The position numbers and the translations under genes were made by a program. A stretch of DNA of 64,000 bases from JASGKO01 sp049840595. Lineage in GTDB: Bacteria > Verrucomicrobiota > Verrucomicrobiia > Chthoniobacterales > Chthoniobacteraceae. The DNA is taken from positions 124,001 to 188,000 of the forward strand of contig JASGKO010000039.1 in NCBI GenBank assembly GCA_049840595.1, in the 5' to 3' direction. Below the pieces are notes generated by a model. That model searched no databases, was not told the origin of the DNA, and saw only the letters and a program-made list of their open reading frames with translations. This document shows, piece by piece, positions 18,568 to 27,103 of this stretch. Numbering within the stretch: position 1 is the stretch's first letter; every line of letters begins with the position of its first letter.

Positions 18568-18837
18568 CTATTTGGTGGCCTTCGCGGGTTTCACGTCCAC
18601 GCTGACCGCGGTCATGGTGTATTGAATCGTCACTTTTGCGCCCACCTTTAGGTCGCCGGTGATTTTTGTGGCGGGCGTGCGGGCGATTTCCCAGGGGTCC
18701 TTGCCTTTTTGCACGGTGATCGTGGTATCCGTGACGGCGAGGACCGGGCCGGTGACTTGATAGGTATTCGGCCCGGCATGCAGCATGGGCTGGAGGGTGA
18801 ACAGGGCGGCGGCGATGAGAACTGGGAGGGTTTTCAT
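18568..18837 (-). CDS. Small secreted protein, OB-like beta domain
   Basis: 89 residues: signal peptide (about 1-21, ending 'PMLHAG'), then a compact beta-rich domain, 'YQVTGPVLAVTDTTITVQKG', with 'ITGDLKVGAKVTIQYTMTAV'. The pattern resembles DUF5666-type small secreted proteins. It is divergent from the lipoprotein gene, with two palindromes between them. Function unknown. Confidence 0.7.
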   Translation of the reverse strand: MKTLPVLIAAALFTLQPMLHAGPNTYQVTGPVLAVTDTTITVQKGKDPWEIARTPATKITGDLKVGAKVTIQYTMTAVSVDVKPAKATK

Positions 18838-18868
18838 AGAGGAGTTTTTCTGGGTTGAATTTATTTAG

Positions 18869-18906
18869 CGCCGAATAATTCGGCGTGAGTGTAGTCTAAA
18901 TTAGAC
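18869..18906. promoter_or_regulatory. Two palindromes in a divergent intergenic region
   Basis: CGCCGAAT-A-ATTCGGCG (18869-18885) and GTCTAA-A-TTAGAC (18894-18906) are both perfect. The second extends imperfectly to GAGTGT/CACTC. They lie between the divergent starts at 18837 and 18934, where a shared operator would be expected. Confidence 0.5.
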
Positions 18907-18933
18907 ACACTCCCTTTTCCCATCCTTTTTCCC

Positions 18934-20703
18934 ATGAAAAAATATCTCATTCTGTTTGCGCTGGCGGCGCTGGCGGGCGCCTTGGTCGGTGGTTGCCAGA
19001 AACCGGCTTCCAATGCCGATAATGAGCAGGAAATCGAAAAGCGCGTGCAGGAACGGCTGGCCGAGGAACACCAAGCCGAGCGGCAGAAACAGCTCGACGA
19101 CCAGTCCGCCCAGTTGCAGCAGCGCCAGCAGGATCTCGATGCCCGGGAGAAGGCGCTCCAATCAGCCAGCGCGCCGGCGCAAACGGTGGCAGAGACCGAT
19201 GTCTCCCCGGCCCCCGATTCCGACGATGGGGATGTCCCGCCGCCCACGATCAGCAACGCGGGCTTCTACGACTCGCTCTCGCCCTACGGCGCATGGCTGC
19301 AAGTGCCGGGAATCAATGGCTACGTATGGCAGCCTTATGTTGCGCAGCAGGACTCGAACTGGCGTCCCTATCGGCAGGGCCACTGGGCCTACACCGATCA
19401 GGGCTGGGCCTGGGTTTCCAATGAACCCTTCGGCTGGGCCACTTATCATTACGGACGCTGGGAACAGCTCGCCGATACCGGTTGGGTGTGGATTCCGGGT
19501 GATCAATGGGCACCCGCCTGGGTTTCCTGGCGGCAGAGCGACGATTACATCGGCTGGGCTCCGCTCCCGCCGGATAATGGTAACATCATTTCCTACGACG
19601 ACGGCTATCAAGGGAGCTACGATCTCGATCCCGGCTATTACAATTTCGTGCCGATCCAGAGCTTCTGCCAGCCGGTAATCGTGAACTACATCATCGCCAC
19701 CAGCTACAACACGGTGATCTGCAATCGCACGACCAACATCACCAAGATTGGCAAGACGAAGACCAAGCACGGCGACATTGTGAAAAACCCCGGGCCGCCG
19801 CCGCAATTGGTGCAAAACAAAACGAAGCAGCCGGTGAAGCCCTTGCGAATCAAGCCCGAGCAGGGCCCCGGCTCCACCGCCCAGCGCGGCGATCATTTCT
19901 ACGTGGTCACGCCCCGCCAGCCCAACCCGCTCCAGAGCCGCAATCGCCCGGCGAATGTGCAGCAGGTCGCGCGTCCGGCCCGGCCCGTTCGCGATACCGC
20001 GCAGCAGCAACCAGCCTCCTCTGCGACCATCCAGCAGAGCCAGCCAAACCAACCGGAGCAACCGCTCTACCCGCGCAACCAGGGGAACGTTTATTCCCAG
20101 CCCGTGAACCGCAATGGCTTGCAGACACCTTCTTTGCAACCCGGCAACGGCCTGACCACCGACCGGGTGCAGGACCCGCGCGAACTCCAACTCGAGCAGC
20201 AGCAACAGCGCCTGCGGCAATTACAGCGCCAGCAACAGCAGCAGGCTCAATCCCGCAACGCCACGCCCGATGACCAGCAATCCACCGCCGACCAGAGCGA
20301 CAACACCGCGCCGCGCTATCAGCAATCCCGCCCGGCGCAGGGCCAGGGCGGGCGTCAGCAGCAGCAACCATCCGTCAACCAGGCGCAGCAGGAGCAAAGC
20401 CAGGCCCAGCAAGCGCAACAAGCCCAGGCGATCCAGGAACAACGCCAGCAGCAAGCCGAGGAGCGCGCCCAACGCCAGGCCGAGCGCGCCCAGCAACAAG
20501 CTGCCGCCCAAGCCCAAGCCCAGGCTCAGGAGCAGGTCCAAGCCGCCCGCGAGCAACAACAGCAGGCCGCCCAGCCGCAACAGCGCCAGTCCGAGGCCCG
20601 TCAGCAAGCGCAGCAGCAAAGCCAGCCCCAGCAATCCAGCTCCCAGTCCTCCGACAACGGTGGGCATAATGGCAAGAACGGGAAGAATGATCAGGGGCAA
20701 TAA
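18934..20703 (+). CDS. DUF6600 lipoprotein with long Gln-rich C-terminus
   Basis: 589 residues. A lipobox 'ALVGGC' places the lipidated Cys at residue 21. A charged coiled coil (about 30-75) precedes the aromatic-rich DUF6600 module (about 105-215): 'FYDSLSPYGAWLQV', 'GYVWQPYVAQQDSNWRPY', 'WVSNEPFGWATYHYGRW', 'DYIGWAPLPP'. The last ~300 residues are low-complexity Gln/Ala/Arg/Pro with long Gln runs, probably disordered or filamentous. Likely anchored in the outer membrane or periplasm; function unknown. Codon use stays GC-rich, so the Gln tract is real coding sequence and not a CRISPR-like array. Confidence 0.82.
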   Translation: MKKYLILFALAALAGALVGGCQKPASNADNEQEIEKRVQERLAEEHQAERQKQLDDQSAQLQQRQQDLDAREKALQSASAPAQTVAETDVSPAPDSDDGDVPPPTISNAGFYDSLSPYGAWLQVPGINGYVWQPYVAQQDSNWRPYRQGHWAYTDQGWAWVSNEPFGWATYHYGRWEQLADTGWVWIPGDQWAPAWVSWRQSDDYIGWAPLPPDNGNIISYDDGYQGSYDLDPGYYNFVPIQSFCQPVIVNYIIATSYNTVICNRTTNITKIGKTKTKHGDIVKNPGPPPQLVQNKTKQPVKPLRIKPEQGPGSTAQRGDHFYVVTPRQPNPLQSRNRPANVQQVARPARPVRDTAQQQPASSATIQQSQPNQPEQPLYPRNQGNVYSQPVNRNGLQTPSLQPGNGLTTDRVQDPRELQLEQQQQRLRQLQRQQQQQAQSRNATPDDQQSTADQSDNTAPRYQQSRPAQGQGGRQQQQPSVNQAQQEQSQAQQAQQAQAIQEQRQQQAEERAQRQAERAQQQAAAQAQAQAQEQVQAAREQQQQAAQPQQRQSEARQQAQQQSQPQQSSSQSSDNGGHNGKNGKNDQGQ

Positions 20704-20826
20704 CCGTCGGCCATGCTTGCGAATGACTGAAGTATCCTAGGACTTCCACGGATCGCGGTAATTACGGCCCTGCGGTCGATAGCGAAGCAGAGGCCATGGA
20801 ATAATCTGATTCGATTCCGGGGAGAG

Positions 20827-20932
20827 GAATTTTAGACAGGATGAACAGGATTTACAGGATGCTTGTAAGTGTTTTTGGGATTTGGAATTTTCGCCATCCT
20901 GTTCATCTGGTTCATCCTGTCTTAAAAAATTC
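20827..20932. repeat. Long imperfect hairpin with ACAGGAT repeats
   Basis: AGACAGGATGAAC (20834-20846) pairs with 20910-20922 over 13 bp, ACAGGATG (20854-20861) with 20895-20902, and outer GAATTTT with AAAATTC. The ACAGGAT unit recurs within it. It occupies the gap (20704-21059) after the lipoprotein gene; I see no ORF there. Confidence 0.65.
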
Positions 20933-21059
20933 TTTTCCCCGCGGAGCTGTCTCCAATGGCCTTGTGGGCTGTAGTTGTCGCGTGGTGGAGAGAGGGAGTC
21001 GCGTTCCTCACCTTAATTAAGTATATACAATGTGAGTCTATGCTGTTAAGCTAGTTCTC

Positions 21060-21813
21060 ATGAATAAGCGTTCCTCCCCGGGATTTACGTTGGTTGAACT
21101 TCTCACGGTGATGGCGATCGTGCTCATCCTCGCGGGAATGGTGATGGTGACCATGAGCTACACGACTGGCAAAGCCGCCCGCGTCCGGGCCGAGGGAGAA
21201 AAGCAGGCCCTCTCCGTCGCATGCGAGAATTATAAGACGGATAATGGCGGCTATCCGCAGGACAAAAACCTCACGGATAACGTAAACATGGACCCCAATT
21301 CCGGTCCCGGCGCAGTCACCGATATCACTGCCGGCAGCTACTACTGCAAATCCGCCTTCTGGCTCTATGCCAGCCTCACCGGCGATTATAATGGCGACGG
21401 CGTGACCGATCCGCAGGATGGAATCGTTCTTTATAACCTATCTGGGAACGACTCCGCCGACGCATCTGGTGCCCACCAATTACTTCCCCGATCTGCGCGA
21501 CGATATGAAGGGCCGGCGTAACATGAATCTCCCGATCAGCGGCACCACGACGTTGAGCAGCAATATGCCTACGCCCGACGCCGCCGGAGTATCCGGTCCG
21601 ATCTACTACCTCGCTGATCCTTTCAATGGCTGCTACGGTTACTCGACGGTGAAAAACAAAAACATCACCACGACCCAAAGTACCGGCACCCCGCTCACCA
21701 CCGCCCAGTTAACCCAGGGCAATAACAGCACCTACGACCTCTGGTCCACCTGCGGCACCCACGACACCGCGAATCTCCCGAAGGTCCAAATGACTTGGGT
21801 GAAAAACTGGTGA
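21060..21813 (+). CDS. Type II/IV pseudopilin-like protein (one frameshift)
   Basis: Begins with a prepilin leader and N-methylation helix, 'SSPGFTLVELLTVMAIVLIL', cleaved after Gly. A 'AACENYKTDNGGYPQDKN'-like segment follows ('SVACENYKTDNGGYPQ'), as in major pseudopilins of type II secretion or PVC-type isolated pilin genes. Frame 3 changes to frame 1 near 21420 ('DPQDG' then 'ESFFITYLGTTPP'). The final part, 'FNGCYGYSTVKNKN ... ', is plausible pilin C-terminal sequence. No secretion ATPase or secretin gene is nearby; isolated pilin-like genes of this sort are common in PVC genomes. About 250 residues in total. Confidence 0.7.
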
Positions 21814-22238
21814 ACCATTCAGAGAGGCGATGGCAGTTGTCTCTGCTGGAAAAGCCTCAATGTTAAGCAGGCTTGAAGAAACTGCTTCAGTGTAGCCATG
21901 CTTACTTTGTCCGCGGTGGTTACATTCCAATGGGAAAACGTCATCATTTTGACGCGCGAATGTAACAATTGGATGGTTGCGGGCATGTGACGAAATGGGT
22001 AACCATTTCCGCAATGAAAGTTCCCTCAGTGGTTGTCTAAAGTGGATGATGGTGTCTTTGAGTGCCTTTACTCTGCGAAGTCGGTCCGCGGATGATGGAC
22101 ATTCAAAGGTATTGCGGCTTCTTTTGGCGTGAACTTGGGAGCGACTGAATGTGGTCCTAGTCTTCATTTTTAATGAATGATCGGGCAATTGCGAATGACG
22201 GTAATTTGTAATTAACAATCTATAAATAGTGCCTTGAT
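21814..22238. other. 425-bp AT-rich gap with nested inverted repeats
   Basis: No ORF with coding character. GTTACATTC (21919-21927) pairs with GAATGTAAC (21958-21966) and encloses CGTCA/TGACG (21939-21943 and 21950-21954). A separate GAAATGG-GTAA-CCATTTC hairpin lies at 21992-22009. Possibly a regulatory leader of the downstream surface-protein gene or a decayed sequence. Confidence 0.4.
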
Positions 22239-23114
22239 ATGTATAATCTCTCAAAATGCGGTTTGATGGCTTTGTTGGTCAGTACAATGGTTCCATACGC
22301 CATGGCGGATGATGCAGTGACTCTCACGGTCGGCAATGGAAACAATGCTTCGGGGACACATTCGATGGCAGCTGGTGATAATAGTTATGCTAATAGCACC
22401 GATACGTTTGCTTTGGGGGATGGGGTGGTTGCCAATGCGAGATATTCCACGGCTTTTGGGTATGGCACTTATTCCAACGCGAATGCGCAATTTGTCATTG
22501 GGGAGTATAATTCGATCGTTGGTTCTCCCAGTAGTCAACACGCACCGTCTTCTTGGCCGCAGACTGATGCATTATTCATTGTGGGGAATGGTATTCAGAC
22601 GGGAACTCACAATGCATTTGTCGTGCGTCGTAATGGCGCTACGGAAATTAGTGGAACACTTGCCGTAACTAGCGCAGGATTCTATGGAGGAAATAATGCA
22701 GCCTCCGCTCAGATCACTGTAGATGGAGTGCCTGTGTTGCTTAGTGGGCAAGGGATATGGCAGTCGCCAACGGGAACTTTCGGCGCTGCAGCCAGTCAAG
22801 GGACGGGGACATTGGCGGTCGGTGATTCCAGCACCTTTGCCGGAGTGAGCAATTCCGCAGCCCTTGGCTCCGGAGTGACCTCCAGTGAAAGTGGTCAGGT
22901 TGTCGTTGGTCGCTATAACGATACGACGGTGAATACTTCAACCGGAGTCGATAAAACCAAGGGTGCCTTTGTAGTTGGCGCGGGCAGTTATAATGCAACC
23001 AGCGGGGTAACGACTCCGCTGAACGCATTACGTGTAACCGATGGCGGAGCTGTGCTGGTCCATCCATCCGGGGATATTCCAATGACTGGATTTCAATCGG
23101 GAGAGCAACCCTAA
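22239..23114 (+). CDS. YadA-head-like secreted protein
   Basis: 291 residues: signal peptide (about 1-23, ending 'PYAMA'), then repeats typical of the left-handed beta-roll head of trimeric autotransporter adhesins, such as 'SMAAGDNSYANSTDTFALGD', 'ARYSTAFGYGTYSNANAQFV' and 'TLAVGDSSTFAGVSNSAALG'. No YadA membrane anchor follows, so surface attachment must work differently, or the protein is released. Codon use is clearly lower in GC than in neighbouring housekeeping genes. It lies 26 nt before the next surface-protein gene and may be co-transcribed with it. Confidence 0.7.
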   Translation: MYNLSKCGLMALLVSTMVPYAMADDAVTLTVGNGNNASGTHSMAAGDNSYANSTDTFALGDGVVANARYSTAFGYGTYSNANAQFVIGEYNSIVGSPSSQHAPSSWPQTDALFIVGNGIQTGTHNAFVVRRNGATEISGTLAVTSAGFYGGNNAASAQITVDGVPVLLSGQGIWQSPTGTFGAAASQGTGTLAVGDSSTFAGVSNSAALGSGVTSSESGQVVVGRYNDTTVNTSTGVDKTKGAFVVGAGSYNATSGVTTPLNALRVTDGGAVLVHPSGDIPMTGFQSGEQP

Positions 23115-23140
23115 TCTGTAAGAGTAAAACTTAATCTTTT

Positions 23141-25574
23141 ATGAAAAGGTTGTTGTGTCAGTTCTTTTTCGGAGCGGCATTGTTGGTGGCTGCTGCTCAT
23201 GGAGCGGCTCCACAGTGGTGGTCCGATTATCAATTGCTTACCCCGGGGGCCGCTCCGCAAGACTATGCAGCGCTAAATGTGGGGCAGCTCAAATATCTGG
23301 CAACCAAGGCGAAAACGGCAATGGATGCCGAGCTTGCCGGGGGGCGCGGGTCTGGATATTGATAGTCTCATCGCAGGCTGGAATGCGAGTTCTTCCAGTT
23401 CCAACTACTCGGCTGCAACAGTGGGTCAGCTTTCAAGTATGTAGGAGATTTGTTTTACCGCCGCCTGGCTGAGGAAAACTACGTTGATAATAGTGCCCGT
23501 CCTTGGACGGCGAGCACTTCTGACGACTCTGATTTCTCCTTGGCGGCTCTGGGACAAGCCAAGTATGTTTTTGGATTCGGTTTGGATGCGAGTTTCTGCG
23601 CGGAATTTGCCATCCAAAAAATCGAAAACAGTTCTTCGGTATCGGTAAGTCCTTTCGCCCAGCCAGTGACGGTGCATACCAACTCAGGGCCTAACGACGT
23701 GGTTACTTACACCATCTTGCAGGCTCCTTCGTATGGCACTCTTTCCGGAACAGGCCCTAATTACACTTACATTCCAAATGCCGGTTATTCGGGGGTGGAC
23801 TACTTCGTCTACAATGCCACAAAGAATGGGGTGGACAGCAATGCCGCGCAGATTTCCTTTCTGGTGGCTGACTATACCACGCCACTGGAGCTGATCTATC
23901 CTCAAGACGGGCAAAGCATTAATCAAAACGATGGTGTTTCCTTTGTGGCAAATGCCTTCAAGCAGGGGGTGGCATTGCAAAAAAGTGGAGTTCTATGCAA
24001 ACAACACCAAGGTTGGAACGATTTTGGATGATACGCGGGACAGCTTTACCTGGCTTCAGCATTCAGCGGGAAACTATCAAGTTAAAGCAATTGCTTACTT
24101 TGCAGATGGGACGACTTCCACTTCGTCAACTCGCAACATCACTGTAGTTGCAAACACCAACCCCAGCGTCAGCATTTCCTTGGATTCCAGTGGTGGTGCT
24201 TATACCGCACCCATGAGTCCTAAGGAAGTGAATATTCAAGCACAGGCTACCGATCCCGATTCTGGGGATTATGTGGAGCGGGTCCAATTTTATTACGATG
24301 GAAGGTATGTTGGGGAGGTTTACTATTCGCAAATTAATGCCACGAATGGAAATAACCTTTTTTCGATCCCGATTGCTGAAGCCATCTGGGGCGGCAGCCA
24401 TCAAGTGTCGGCCATCGCCAGCGATTCACGAGGGGGCAGAACTACAGTTGGTATGACTTTTTCTGTTTCGGGGAATCATGCTCCTAGTGTGGCTATTACT
24501 TCACCTTCTAACGCACAGGAAATTACTGCTACTGGAGATGTAACTAATGTAGTGGTTACTGGAACATGTAGCGATGTTGATGTTGGTGATAGTGTTTCGA
24601 GTGTGATGGTGAATATATATAACGCTGATCAGAGTATAAATAAAGGTGTTCCGTCCTATCAATATGCGACGGTGACAGGAAATACTTTTCAAGCGAGCAT
24701 ATCGCTTCCGCCAGGAACTTATTCATTAACGGCGGCTGCATCGGATACTTCTTCCGCGATTGGATATTCATTGCCTGTGAAATGTTTGGTGGTTGCGCCC
24801 GGAACTTACGCGCCGAGCACTCTTTTGACCAACATTTGTGGAGAGGGGATGGCTACGCAAAATTTAAGTTTTATTGGTGATTTAACAGCAGCTACTTTAT
24901 ATTCTGGAGGGCGATCATTGGGGCTTGAATCAGAGGCAGGTATTCTTCTGTCAACTGGTTACGTTGATCTTTGGTCGGATAATAATAATAATGATTCAGG
25001 TAGCTTAGTTCTCAATGAGCCTGGAGATTCAGATCTTGATCTAATTGCGGTGTATAACCAAGATGCACAGTATACAGACAATCCATTAACAACTCACGAT
25101 GCTACCGGGCTGGAGTTTGACGTTGTTCCCACTAACGGCCAATTGGAGGTGGCAATCCAATTTGCCTCAGAAGAGTATGATGAATATGCTCCGGGAGGGA
25201 CTGAAGGTAGTCCGTTTAACGATCTTTTTGCAATCTACGTGGATGGAGTGAACATCACGTCTGTCCCAGGAAGTCGTGACCTACCGGGATCTAAAGCATC
25301 AAAAATTGGAGTTGATACCATTAATTCTACCGCTCTTGATGCTGGCGGAAATCAAGTGGGATCTAATCGGCAATTATATTGTGACAATCCTGTAGGATAT
25401 CCTTCACTATTCCATACTGGTTGGGATGGATTTACTTTTAATATCAAGGCAGTTGCAGCGGTTTCACCTAATCAAACTCACCATGTAAAAATAGTTGTTG
25501 CGGATACTAGTGATTATCTGTATGACTCAGGTCTGTTTATTCGAAAGGCAAGTTTCCGAAGTGTAAAACCTTAA
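23141..25574 (+). CDS. Large secreted surface protein: cadherin/Ig-like repeats and choice-of-anchor-L domain (about three frameshifts)
   Basis: A signal peptide ('VAAAHGAAPQ') is followed by the motif 'ALNVGQLKYLATKAKTAMD', similar to 'LGQLK' segments in secreted PVC proteins. Next come a cadherin-like segment ('NDVVTYTILQAPSYGTLSGT', 'YIPNAGYSGVDYFVY'), at least two Ig-like segments ('KVEFYANNTKVGTI', 'VERVQFYYDGRYVGEVYY'), and a C-terminal choice-of-anchor-L domain ('NGQLEVAIQFASEEYDEY', 'DLFAIYVDGVNIT'). Frames change near 23340, 23440 and 23975, with protein-like sequence resuming each time. About 810 residues if repaired. AT-rich codon use matches the gene before it. Probably a surface adhesin or matrix protein; function inferred only. 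Confidence 0.68.
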
Positions 25575-25620
25575 GATAAGATTAAGGTTCAATCATGATA
25601 GCTTTCGTGATTGATGCTTG

Positions 25621-27003
25621 TTACTGATAATTAGGGGTTTGCACCTTTTGCGCCTGTATAGCGGAAGGTGCAAAAGCCCTTTGTAAAAACAAGTTGTGCA
25701 CATCCACCGCCCCGGTCGCAGCGAGGTCGAAGTGGTTGGCGCGGAAATTAAATTGCCGGATGCTCTCGGAGGCGTAGGCGAGGTGATGGCCTTGGGCGAG
25801 CAGGGCTTTCGCATCGTCGAGGCTGATGAGGTAGGGGAAGCGGGCGGCGTCTTCGGGGGCGAGCACGGTGATGATCGGCTGCCAGGCGCCGACGGCGACG
25901 ATGGTGCTGGGGTCGAGGTGCTGCTGGCAGAAGGCGAGGAAGCCTTTTACGCCATTCACGGTTTGTTCGCGCTCGGCGTGGTCCTGGAGGATGGGGCCGG
26001 ATTGCAGGCGCCCGCCGGAGAAGGACAGCCACGGGGAAATGATCAGCGTGGCGCAGAGAAAGAGTCCGGCCCAGCGCGGAGTGTAGAGCGCCATCAGCAG
26101 CAAGACGGCGGGGATGATGGGGACTAAATAACCCGCCTGATCGGGCAGCCGCCAAAAGGCGATCAGGTAGAGGGCGATCATCACCAGCAGCGGGGCCAGT
26201 AGTTTGGGGCGGGCGGATGTTTCGTTTCGGCTGGAACGGAAGGCGGTGAAAGCAGTGCCTGCGACGGCAACGATCAGCCCGAGGAGACCGGGCAGGCCCC
26301 ACACTTCCACGAAGGCGCGCTGGAGAATGTCGGAGAGCCCGGGGCGGTCGTGGTTTTCATAGAAGGTGAAGAAGCCGGGACCGTAGCGGAGCCACACGGG
26401 CAGGAAGCAGAGGGCCCCCGTGAGGCAGGCGAAAACGGCAAAGCGGGCGAGCACCGTGCCTTTGCCTGCGCTCGATTGCTGCCAGAGAATCATCCCGAGC
26501 GGGAGCATCATTGCTCCGGAGGTGATGCGGCAGCCGATCGCGAGGCCGAGCAGGAGGGCGCACAGAATGGGCCGGTTTTTGATCGCCGCCCAGAGCGCCC
26601 AGAGCACGAAGGCAATTGCCCACACATAGTCCTTGGCCGAGACGCTGTTGATGAAAAAGACGGGCGTAAAGGCGAGCGCGAGCGCATAGGCCCACGCGTC
26701 CCGGCACTGGCAGGCGCGGGCGATGACCAGCAACGCGAGCACCGCCGCGAGGCTCATCAGCAGGCTCAACCCATTAAGCGCCACCGGCCCGCCGCGCCAG
26801 AACAGGGAGCAGATCATTTCCTGGAGCGGATAGCCCGGCAGCCGCGAGGCCTCGTATTCGCCGGTGGTGGCGAGCTGCCGCGCCACGTTCGCCACCCGCC
26901 AGGCATCCACATTCGCCCCATAGCCCGCGTCCAGAAAAGGCAGTCGCGTGAGCACGATCACGAGGATGAGCGCGGCGACAGTCAGCAGGGGCAGGTGTTT
27001 CAT
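25621..27003 (-). CDS. Polytopic membrane glycosyltransferase-like protein
   Basis: 460 residues with about ten hydrophobic helices. An N-terminal 'DAGYGANVDAWRVANVAR' luminal loop with an acidic residue, followed by 'GEYEASRLPGYPLQEM', recalls the GT-C fold of ArnT/PMT-type glycosyltransferases, which use polyprenyl-phosphate sugars. The C-terminal ~110 residues form a soluble domain. It is convergent with the surface-protein gene and divergent from purH. A role in decorating surface proteins or polysaccharide is inference. Confidence 0.62.
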   Translation of the reverse strand: MKHLPLLTVAALILVIVLTRLPFLDAGYGANVDAWRVANVARQLATTGEYEASRLPGYPLQEMICSLFWRGGPVALNGLSLLMSLAAVLALLVIARACQCRDAWAYALALAFTPVFFINSVSAKDYVWAIAFVLWALWAAIKNRPILCALLLGLAIGCRITSGAMMLPLGMILWQQSSAGKGTVLARFAVFACLTGALCFLPVWLRYGPGFFTFYENHDRPGLSDILQRAFVEVWGLPGLLGLIVAVAGTAFTAFRSSRNETSARPKLLAPLLVMIALYLIAFWRLPDQAGYLVPIIPAVLLLMALYTPRWAGLFLCATLIISPWLSFSGGRLQSGPILQDHAEREQTVNGVKGFLAFCQQHLDPSTIVAVGAWQPIITVLAPEDAARFPYLISLDDAKALLAQGHHLAYASESIRQFNFRANHFDLAATGAVDVHNLFLQRAFAPSAIQAQKVQTPNYQ

Positions 27004-27103
27004 GCAGGTGCGTCTTTACCAGTGGGAAAAAGGGGTGGCGAGGCGGGAATTTCGCCGGATTGACCTTGGCGGGGAGGTGACCTACCTTTGCAGCCCTCAA
27101 TCC

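Noticed and set aside
19900..20690. CRISPR-like or tandem array of CAGCAGCAA units
   Set aside because: Irregular unit length with a continuous open frame; it encodes the Gln-rich tail of the lipoprotein.
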